Positions 10,241-18,248 of a stretch of DNA of 18,248 bases are shown here, piece after piece. The stretch lies in NCBI GenBank assembly GCA_002751075.1, contig NAOQ01000102.1:7542-25789 (forward strand). Direction: 5' to 3'. Numbering within the stretch: position 1 is the stretch's first letter; every line of letters starts with the position of its first letter. The notes under the pieces were generated by a model. It saw only the letters and a program-made list of their open reading frames with translations, was not told where the DNA came from and searched no databases. The position numbers and the translations under genes are program-made. This DNA is from Ichthyophonus hoferi (taxonomy: Eukaryota; Opisthokonta; Ichthyosporea; Ichthyophonida; Ichthyophonidae).

Positions 10241-10700
10241 GTATGTGTCTCCTTGGTTCCGGTAGATGCTAAGGCATATAATTGGGTGCTATATGCATCA
10301 TATGTATCATACACGTATCTCACTGGTCCATTCTTCCCACTTCTTTTATTTATTAACTCTTAGAAAAAGGTATACATTTAATACTTAGACTACAATCAGT
10401 AGGGAAATAGTAGGAGAGGTAGACAGGTAGACAGTAGATGATCTCATACTCTTATTTTCAGACTACACTAGGTTATAACTAGTATTTTTAATATGCCTTA
10501 GACATAGTATATTATTTAAACAGTAATCTTGCCTGATTATCTCCGATCTAGTTATGTATAGCATTATACTCGGGTTGGTGCTTCATTATAATGACAGTGG
10601 CATGTAACTATATTTATTCTAGCCTAATCTGCAGTGAATATTAAATACTAAATATAACATCAATGGATACGTTGATGTTATGCTAGAAAGACCTTATAGA

Positions 10701-10706
10701 AATAAA
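10701..10706 (+). terminator. candidate poly(A) signal (AATAAA)
   Basis: The canonical hexamer lies 57 bases after the possible stop at 10642-10644 of the candidate plus-strand gene. Chance occurrence in AT-rich DNA is likely. Confidence 0.25.
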
Positions 10707-10869
10707 ATGTAATATGATGTAGCCCATAGTATGATTGGAGGTCATATTAGTTCTCTATCCTTCCCTCGATCTACTATTTATGTGGGTTAACCTGACAATT
10801 ATCTATGCATGGACAAAGGTCCGTGGAGAAAGGGTGATCTCGTGATAAATAAATGAGGTTGGTTGTGCG

Positions 10870-11887
10870 ATGTCTTTGTTATCTCCTTATGTTGTAGTTA
10901 TTCTCTCACTCACTGTAGACGGTAAGTGCAATTACAAGCAGAGAATTTACTATAAACAAAAAACCTTGATTCAGTATAATTGCAGAAAAACAAGGGGAGG
11001 ATCCTGTCGCAAATGTAACTTTTTTAAGCTTTCTAAATATAGCATACTATATACAGAAAACTTGATAATCTGACTATTAATGACTTCATAATACAAAATC
11101 TAAAAAATATTAATTAAAACCATAGCTGTTTTTCACCCATGTTGTGTAGGTAGGTAGCTACTATATTCGAAAGTCTCATGCAAGATACCTTGAGTGCAAT
11201 GTCTGTATGGTAGTTAACGTGTATTTATAAGAAACAACATGTAAACACGCCATAGTTAACAAGTAATCAAACAAGTCTTGTGTAAACTTTCATACATAGT
11301 GCATACTCGGCAAGGAGTGAGAAATGCAATCTACATTATTTATATTTAAAACTACCCTCTTAAGATGTCCAGATCGACTCTTATCTAGGGCTAGAATCAC
11401 AATGCATGTCTTTCAGTTTCATAAATAACTGGTTTTCATTTTCATGTTTTCAAATATGGCTATCAAGAGATCAAAGTAAAATCAATAATAAAATAATGTT
11501 TTGCGTTTAAAATACCCTATGAGAAACTTCTAGGTATCTACCAATTTAATTCTAGCTAATGCTAATAGTGGGAGGGGACTTAGAACTTAGTTCTAACTTA
11601 CTTATGCATTTGCAGTTAATGATCTTGCAACAATATTAGGTCAGAAATCAAGTTTAAAAAGTAAGTATATAAATGGGATGTGCATCTTGAATATACCGTA
11701 AGTTGTGTGGAATATATGGTCTTTAGTTGAAAAGACGCCTCTATGCGAGCCACTCATCAATAAAAAATAAGCAATTGATTATTAAAAACATGACTTACTA
11801 GGTCAGGCTCGGGATGAAAAACATAATAACCAACTAATTGCACGAACATTCATCAGTAAAGCTGTCGTTATTAAGCTCTTTTATTAG
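10870..11887 (+). CDS. candidate small three-exon gene with hydrophobic N-terminus, unknown
   Basis: Exons 10870-10921, 11616-11660 and 11802-11887 have good splice signals: donors G|GTAAGTGC and A|GTAAGTAT, acceptors GCATTTGCAG and CTTACTAG. Phases agree (1, then 1). The start ATG opens MSLLSPYVVVILSLTVD, a hydrophobic segment that could be a signal peptide or membrane anchor. It is followed by VNDLATILGQKSSLK and QARDEKHNNQLIARTFIS, a charged, probably helical part. Read to TAG at 11885-11887 the product is 60 residues. An alternative donor at 11855 (A|GTAAAG) with the strong acceptor CTCCTTTCAG at 12134 would instead end NKYY at 12148. No homologue is recognised. The consistent phases favour a real gene, but exons this small can arise by chance in 4 kb of AT-rich DNA. 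Confidence 0.35.
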
Positions 11888-12117
11888 CTAAGTTGCAATG
11901 GCTAAGGCCAGGCTTTTAACCTACATAAGCAAACGTTACTATAAATTCATTTTTAAAACTCATTAAAATGATGCTGGAAAACAAACCTATAACTAACTCG
12001 AGACGTAAAAAGGTGTACAAATATTACTATTATATGAAGGCGGGAAGGACGTGTATATGATAGTAGTATTGTAACTGAAACATGAACACAAATAAAGAAT
12101 ACTAACACGGGAGGGGT

Positions 12118-12294
12118 TACTCTTCTCCTTTCAGATAAGTATTACTGACAATACCACAGAATAACCCATAATACATCAAAATGATCTTTACCGGCCGAAG
12201 AGCTAACCGACCCTGCCAGATGAGCTTTAATTTCTTATCATTCGCATGAACACAGTCCTGTTTGTCCAATATACCCCTAGGATAAACCAGTTAC
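12118..12294 (-). CDS. weak minus-strand open stretch, unrecognised
   Basis: A frame open from a stop at 12292-12294 to TAA at 12118-12120 includes DCVHANDKKLKLIWQGRLAL and then a hydrophobic run with KIILMYYGLFCG. An acceptor (GACAAACAG) precedes DCVH and a donor (CGGCCG|GTAAAG) follows RLALRP. It lies just below the GAR1 stop on the same strand, so upstream exons would have to sit inside GAR1. It could be a relic or chance. Confidence 0.15.
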
Positions 12295-12366
12295 TATGAA
12301 CACGGAGATTAATGACATAATGGTATAAAGAAGTGAAGAGGGCTGTGACTATATAATAAGTCCCTT

Positions 12367-12372
12367 TTTAAT
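12367..12372 (-). terminator. candidate poly(A) signal of GAR1 (ATTAAA)
   Basis: ATTAAA on the gene's strand lies 36 bases after the GAR1 TAA, a usual distance for a short 3' UTR. Confidence 0.4.
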
Positions 12373-12408
12373 AAGGGGCGTACATTGGTTGATCTGGATC
12401 TGGTACAA

Positions 12409-14815
12409 TTAAGAGCGACCGCCGCGGAATCCTGTGATACAACAAAAAAATTGTTAGTCCATTTTTCATTTAATATTGAATTGTATTTCTTCCTTTTCCT
12501 CGCAAGAATAAATTTCCATCTTACCTTGCACATCTATAATAACACACATAAATATATATAGACATATGTGACCTTAAAAGAGAAAAACGCTACATAGTAA
12601 AACAAATCACATACACATAACATAGACAAAATATCATAATAGCGCTCCAATAGAAAAAGCATCGTCAGTTAATAGATACAAGACATAAAAACCCATAGCA
12701 TTGCTTACCTCCACCACCACGACCACCGAAGCTGCCACCTCTTCCACCACCACGGCCACCAAAGCTGCCACCGCGTCCACCGCCGAAACCACCGCGGCTA
12801 CCACCACGGCCGCCAAAGCCACCTCTTGAACCACCTCTTGAACCACCACGACCACCAAAGCCTGAGGATATAGATAATAATGCGGGTTGATTAGAAAAAA
12901 GTATGTTACATTGTCCCTTGTAAAACACGATCATGAATATGTAAATTAAGAAATAAGGCAGAAATGAATAGGCATATGAATAGGCATATTAACCAAAGTA
13001 TATCATTTATGGTACATTATATTATTATATATAGCTTCCAGCACATGCTAACTACGAACGTCTTGAAGGATGTTATAGAAAACTATTTGTGCTGATGTTT
13101 AATGTATATAGCTGGACCATCACAACTAACATACCGCCACGGCCACCGGCGGCGCCTCCAGCACCTCCAGCACGCTTGACCTTAGGGGCAGCAGGCTTGG
13201 GAAGGAATCTCTGAAGAGGAAGAAGCTTATCGCTAGAAATGTACACCTTCATGTTGGCATCGAAGGAGGTAGCCACCACACCGTCTTGCAACTTAACACT
13301 GAAATACTGTAAGGTAGTCAAGGAATGTATACAATAGACACACGTACGTATATATAAGACTACGGAAAATGAAAAATGAATGATATCTATATATATATTA
13401 CTGGGGGTAGAAGGGCATTATTAAGTATAAGTGCCATTAATCATGCAATTGCATAATAAGGAAGAAAAAAAAGCATGACAATTTGTATAAATACATGTAC
13501 GTATGTACGAATGCGTTAACATGCAACTAAGAGCTTTACAATGATTCAATGATAAAATCCATGGCTGAAACACAATTTTTCTATCTAGGTGTTAGTGAAT
13601 ATCGAATATCTATACTCCGTTCATTACTTGTAGGATACGACTTCTTTAATGGGACCAAGAATCTCATCAACCTTGCCAATCTGTGTCTTGTTCTCAAGAT
13701 AGATGGGAGCATTGAAGTAAGGAATCATGTCATGGGTAGACTTGCAAAGCATGTCGCCTTCACAGGCATGTTGGAACTCGCCGAGGGCTGTGGGAAGAAA
13801 AAACATGTAAGCAACAGCAATAATAAAATGCATTTGCTTCAACGTTAAATTTTTTTAGGTGTAGCTATTTGCATTGGAATATAAAGGAAAGTTAAATTTA
13901 GTAAGTAGGAGGTCAGCAGAAGGGAGAGTTGTTTCAAAGAGGTTTATAGCGCTAGTAATAGGCAGATAAGATATAAAATTTGCACAGGAAAGTAAACAAA
14001 AACATGTTAAATATCGTGATATGTACGTTACTATACAACTCCATTTATTATGATAAAAACGGGTTAAGTATGGAAAGGAATACACGATAAGCCAAGAATT
14101 GCCACAAAAATAAAAAATCAAAAAATAAAATAAAAAAGAGAAAGGTAAATAAGCGTAGCTAATATATATATATATATATATATATAGGGGCAGTAAAAAA
14201 TGAATGGGATGAAATATGCAAAAGATAAAAGAAAATCAAATGCAAGACAGGAGAACCAAGGGATGGTGAAGTCACTGAATTTTTGGATTTCTCCATAGCT
14301 GTTACTAGCAAGTTTAAAAACAAAACAAAAAATAGAAATAAGTGGGGTTAAATCTAAGCCGCAGGGTAAGTAAGAGCTAGGTATAAATGATATGGGCCAC
14401 TTTTTCATGTATTAAGTTTTCTTTAAAATAATTTTGTTCTAAGACTTCAATAAAAAAAAGACCGCGTACAAAAAACCAGCAAACCTTAAAACTACCAATA
14501 GAAAATTTTAACGTAAAACACTTAAAAAATTGGTAGTCTTTTCTGTAAAAATACACATGAAAGACAAAAAAAAAATGAAAGGAAATGCACACACATATAT
14601 ATATATATAACATATAACATAAGAAAATTTTAAAAAAGAAAAAAGAAAAAGAAAAAGAAATAAAAGTAGTTAAACGGTCGCTCACCAACAACAGAGGCAG
14701 GGGGTCCATCGTCGCGGTAACCACCGCCGAAACCACCCCTTCCGCCACGGAATCCCCCGGAGCCTCCACGGCCTCCTCTAAATCCACCTGCACCACCTCT
14801 CCCGCGGAAAGACAT
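12409..14815 (-). CDS. GAR1: H/ACA ribonucleoprotein subunit GAR1, five exons, complete
   Basis: GAR1 is one of the four core proteins of H/ACA RNPs, with dyskerin/Cbf5, NHP2 and NOP10. These particles pseudouridylate rRNA and snRNA in the nucleolus and Cajal bodies. Exons on the minus strand are 14815-14686, 13787-13639, 13306-13135, 12861-12709 and 12431-12409. All introns are GT-AG and phases run 1,0,1,1. The product has 208 residues, close to human GAR1 (217). Order: N-terminal RGG domain (1-36, starting MSFRGRGG), then the conserved core (37-138) with [44 protein letters not shown] and [12 protein letters not shown], then a C-terminal RGG domain (139-208) ending GFRGGRS. The core folds into the beta-barrel that binds Cbf5; RGG arginines are usual methylation sites. 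The ATG at 14815 is fixed by MSFRG, the family's normal start. The last coding exon is only 23 bases. All expected motifs are present and nothing looks broken. Confidence 0.97.
12709..12861 (-). repeat. RGG-coding repeats in GAR1 exon 4
   Basis: This exon is wholly Gly/Arg/Ser/Phe. Two repeat levels are visible: an exact 12-base tandem (GGTTCAAGAGGT, coding GSRG) near 12829-12853, and a repeated block coding [11 protein letters not shown]. They suggest the tail grows and shrinks by slippage. The exon is GC-rich against its AT-rich surroundings because of glycine and arginine codons. Confidence 0.75.
14162..14186. repeat. (TA)n microsatellite in GAR1 intron 1
   Basis: About 12 TA units inside an intron that is very T-rich on the transcribed strand. 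Confidence 0.9.
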
Positions 14816-15110
14816 ATTTAAATATATATATATATGTAAAGACACAGACTAACAGTGTGGGAACTATAGAATGTGTAATGTACACGTTGCCTCAGGAGAA
14901 GTTAAAACTATACACGTGCAGTTGAACCAATGACCCGATCCGTGATAGGCTTGAACCGGCCCGTTTATTTAAGGCACATGGTTGGGCCAATCTTCTGTGA
15001 ATCGGGTAATTTCGTTGTTTCAGCACGTGCGCAAAATATGCATATAATTCCCTCACGTAAATAACAAGATGCAATAACTGGCTCTCATCTTATGCTTTGC
15101 TGAACTATTT
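14816..15110 (-). promoter_or_regulatory. GAR1 5' flank with CACGTG boxes and imperfect palindrome
   Basis: Above the GAR1 ATG the DNA changes from TA-rich leader (14820-14835) to a patch richer in G and C. CACGTG lies at 14913-14918 and again at 15024-15029. Between them ACCCGAT (14933-14939) is matched by ATCGGGT (15001-15007), and GGCCC near 14958 by GGGCC near 14984. All are arranged about the same centre near 14970. A CCAAT occurs within the right arm. CACGTG is the binding site of bHLH factors of the Myc/Max and USF type, which control ribosome-biogenesis genes in animals and their unicellular relatives. This is probably the GAR1 promoter; the palindrome's role is inference. Confidence 0.5.
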
Positions 15111-15700
15111 TTTCTCTCTTTTTCGAGAGAGAGTTGAGCTCTTAGAAATCATATTTATGTGTAAATTTTTATTAATGGATTATAACCTTTAATTTAATAA
15201 AGCCTTTACAAGGTAAGTAAACATAGACTAGGACAAGTACAATATCCAAAGTTTGAACTTGGTATACCATGTACTGAAACAATATTAAGAGTCGATTTAA
15301 AGCCTATCCCTGGGAGGATAAATTTATCAAATGACTAGCTTTGACGTGTGTGGCATAGTTAATATGCCGTTCAACCTTCCTTTTGTGTAGCTCCCACTAT
15401 GCCAAAAACAAATTGTCATGCAATTTGATCTCAAATATTAAAACATGATAAACAAACTTGTAGTTACTGGCAGTCCAGATATTTGAATAACTGCAATACC
15501 ATATGAATGCTTGATTTATTCATAATCTATCCAATTAGTGTGCTGAGGCTCGGATCTGAGCTGGTAATGTTGTCAGGGTGGGTTCCAGTGCCATAATTAG
15601 CACAACATAGAAGAAACTACCTTGTCCAAAACAAGATTAGACTAAATGATAAATAATACACTAACAAACTTAGTTAGTGAAAATACTGAGGCTGTCCTGT
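15111..15700. other. intergenic DNA, no gene seen
   Basis: A CT/GA palindrome-like patch (TTTTTCGAGAGAGAG near 15119) is followed by AT-rich DNA with short frames only. No promoter, RNA gene or repeat is recognised. Confidence 0.4.
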
Positions 15701-16008
15701 TAATATGGTATCATGAAAATCGTTAATATTATAAATCCCAGAGGTGTAATCCACTGTATACCAATATGGTCCAACAAAGTTAATGATTCTAGTAACATAA
15801 TTTTTCAGCAAATTACCAAACAATCTTCTATTCATTACCGTAACACCACACGTTAATCTATTGGTATCACCATTTCAAGTCTTTATTCGGTTATAATGCC
15901 CCCAAATATTCCTTAGTTAATATGGCATTCCTATGCTACATACTGAGAATAAGGCTGGACCAATGATATTGCTTTATTACTTCTTCCTTCAATTTCTAAT
16001 TGGTGTAG

Positions 16009-16306
16009 ACTTATTGTTTTGACTCAAAATGTGTTTCATCATGATATTATCAAGTACATACGTGGACACCTTGAATCAGCTCATGTCAAGCCATTATCTG
16101 ATGCTTTAAACAGGTTACTTATGGCTTTATATTAGTGACAATTATAAGTAGTGCTGTTAAAATCTAAATTTCTTGTCAGAAATCGCAAGCCTAAGCGATT
16201 GCAATAATCGCATGTTTTCCAAGGTTTCAACGATTCTAGAGCACCAAGGATAACTGGAATAATAGCTGATCTCATATCTCAGCAAAGCATGCATCACTAC
16301 CAGCAG
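16009..16306 (+). CDS. two candidate exons of an unknown plus-strand gene
   Basis: Block 1, 16009-16113, follows a long pyrimidine tract and acceptor TTGGTGTAG and ends at AACAG|GTTACT. It reads LIVLTQNVFHHDIIKYIRGH and then LESAHVKPLSDALN. Block 2, 16240-16306, starts after ACGATTCTAG and ends CAGCAG|GTATAT; it reads APRITGIIADLISQQSMHHY. The phase leaving block 1 (2) matches the phase entering block 2. A third possible block starts at 16606 after ATGATCAG in the matching phase 0 and reads KQLRPTQEISTINRTIYWQA to a stop at 16672-16674. The peptides look helical and ordinary in composition, but no family is recognised. They could instead be part of an old mobile element, since a gag-like relic lies nearby. 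Confidence 0.28.
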
Positions 16307-16308
16307 GT

Positions 16309-16331
16309 ATATATATATATATATATATATG
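16309..16331. repeat. (TA)n microsatellite
   Basis: About 11 TA units immediately after the possible donor at 16307. Confidence 0.9.
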
Positions 16332-16674
16332 TTATGGGGTCTAGTTGCCTATACAAATAAGTTAACATGGGAGTATTATCTTAATAACTTTACTATGCAC
16401 ATTAATATCAGTAGAAAACGTAATATATTTAACACACTTATATGTACAATGAATAAGGTCTTGAATCAGAAACTGATTCCAGTATATAGTATATAGAAAA
16501 CTTTGATATACAAAACAAAATGCTTGGCTTGATAACTGTTATAACTATAAAAGAAGGATAGCACAGCCAGCATTATTTTTGTTTCTAAACATGTTATATG
16601 ATCAGAAACAACTCAGGCCAACTCAGGAAATATCAACTATTAATAGGACAATCTACTGGCAGGCGTACTGTTAG

Positions 16675-17499
16675 AGCAACAAATAGCACTGCTTACAAAC
16701 AAAGATTAATCTGACTATCTGCCCCAGATCCCAGAAAGAATAGGAAATGATACTCACTTATGTCCACTCTAATCAGATCATACTCACACTCTGCAATATA
16801 CAGGTGATGCCAATCTGGAAAGTGCATCTCTTTCTGCTGATTCTGATCTTCACAACAGTCTGCAGATACAATTAAATTTCCATAAAAGGAAAACAATCAC
16901 ATAGCAGACTATAATATTTGACCTAATAACAGGCAAACCCAAAATTTCATATAAGGACTTGATCTTTCAGTTTGATTTATCTTCGAATTGAAAATGATCA
17001 GTTCTACATCATAATGGAGTTATGGGCTCTTCTTGCATACTTTTACTGCATTACCCACCAAACTATCTATATATCCAAACTAAAAAAACTTATCATAAGA
17101 ACCCACTCATTAAACCCTTGAACTTGAACTACACCGAAGAACTCTTTCATAAACAAAACAATTACACACCATCCATTTCTGTAACTTTTCACCCACTACA
17201 GGTACTACCTTCACTTCTTGCAATCCAAAATTCACTACTAGTTTTACCTTTGGCCCTTATAACTCTAGTCCGATCTTCTGTCATACAACCAATAATTACT
17301 CTATCAGCAACTCCACCAGCACCTGTATTGACATGGGTTAACTGCATATAGAATACCCAAGCCCTAACTTAAACACAAACATTCATGACTGGTAATAAAC
17401 ATTCTACACGTCCAGATGTAAAGATTGATCTGCTTCTTGTATGAATGTAATACTGAATTATCTTACAATTAGATCCAATTCATCAGATTATTATTGAAC
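16675..17499. other. AT-rich DNA with short protein-like stretches, unassigned
   Basis: Short open frames on both strands have protein-like composition (for example near 16803-16900 and a Ser/Thr-rich stretch near 17205-17330), but none has a start, splice structure or known motif. It may be part of the decayed element that follows. Confidence 0.3.
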
Positions 17500-18248
17500 A
17501 AGTGACATTTTTTAGAGATCTTCATAACGGTATTGAGATCCAAAACTCTAAACTTAATGCTTTTAGTAAGAGACCTGCTGAACCTAAGGCTATGGATAGA
17601 AACAGTTCGTTCACTAATATTGTAAATATTGTTACACTGACTCCATCTTTTTATTCAACCCAAAATGCTTCAACCATAATTTACCTATCTGATACCACCA
17701 AATTCTTCCTTCAATAAACTAATCTACATTTATTTTTCACCACCAATTCACAAGCCAAAACCTTGCTTCAGGATTAAACGAATAATTTTTTTTTAAAATG
17801 TGCAACCAATCTAACTGGGAGCATCGATTGAAAATCATCATAATACTTATTGATTATCAAAATCTTGAAAATGCCAGCCATTTACCATCTGAGATAGCAT
17901 TATGCTGTTTATATCTTCATAACTATATTACTCAGGACAAACACTAATATGTCACCATCAAGGATCTAGATAGTAATAAATAGGCCTACGGCAAGTTACA
18001 ACTGCTAGAGCAACATAGCAGGACTACATTCAAAACTAAGTTTAATCACATTTCCAATGACTTAACAGAAATCGGATTCAAACACTCAGAAACACCCGCA
18101 CAGTTTCTGACCAGGTGCAGCGGCCTAGCTAACCACCTGGATGGAAATTCTTTTGCAATTACCACTCCTGCTTGTGGTCTCTGAACAATCACTCTTTTAT
18201 TCACCCAACTCAACCTATGCCCAATTTTGGATTCTCTTCAAAACCATG
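17500..18248 (+). mobile_element. decayed LTR-retroelement gag-like region, runs off the window
   Basis: The clearest part is at about 17992-18190, where the plus strand reads FNHISNDLTEIGFKHSE followed by TPAQFLTRCSGLANHLDG. This resembles the helical middle of LTR-retrotransposon Gag proteins, where a spaced ES--EFL-RF--LA--L pattern is common. Weaker Gag-like composition (a Trp-led block near 17808) lies before it. The copy is broken, with several interruptions, and continues past the window's end, so protease, reverse transcriptase, integrase and LTRs are not seen. Family (Ty1/copia-like or Ty3-like) cannot be settled. Its decay suggests an old insertion. Confidence 0.35.

Noticed and set aside
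11678-11763. Minus-strand frame starting MSGSHRGVF at about 11756
   Set aside because: It is short, lacks supporting context and overlaps the better supported plus-strand exon at 11616-11660.
12634-12858. Val/Ala-rich minus-strand frame opposite the RGG frame
   Set aside because: It is the shifted reading of GAR1 exon 4 glycine codons.
14938-14965. Possible tRNA B-box (GGTTCAAGCC on the minus strand)
   Set aside because: No 5-base T-stem can form around it and no A-box or acceptor stem is found at the right distance.

Overview
The window is nuclear DNA from a eukaryote. It is AT-rich, its genes are split by GT-AG spliceosomal introns of about 100 to 900 bases, simple repeats (TA runs, TACA/TGCA runs) are common, and there are no bacterial-style operons. 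Two host genes can be named from conserved protein motifs and one by domain only. I cannot fix the organism; the intron sizes and gene make-up fit a protist, an early-branching fungus or a small animal.

Layout. 1-416 is upstream sequence ending in a strong splice acceptor. 417-1541 (+) carries the last three exons of an ankyrin-repeat gene whose 5' end is not in view. 1542-3951 is gene-poor but holds a 65-codon open stretch with an in-frame 45-base tandem repeat. 3952-8401 (-) is a six-exon gene for a TFIID subunit, TAF8: histone fold, the TAF8-type proline-rich HFP motif, then an unusually long charged tail. 8402-12408 lies between the two minus-strand genes and holds only tentative plus-strand exons of one or two unrecognised small genes. 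12409-14815 (-) is a complete five-exon GAR1 gene (H/ACA ribonucleoprotein). Its 5' flank carries a 120-base imperfect palindrome with a CACGTG box near each tip. 15100-17000 holds weak exon-like blocks on the plus strand. 17500-18248 looks like a decayed retroelement gag region.

How the genes relate. GAR1 (RNA pseudouridylation, ribosome biogenesis) and TAF8 (RNA polymerase II initiation) are housekeeping nuclear genes in the same orientation about 4 kb apart, with no evidence of shared transcription. The annotated exon chains rest on consistent splice phases plus protein motifs. No clearly new biological system is evident. The most interesting signals are the GAR1 upstream palindrome, the stop-free in-frame 135-base intron in TAF8 with its very long tail, and the phase-consistent exon chains with no recognisable product.
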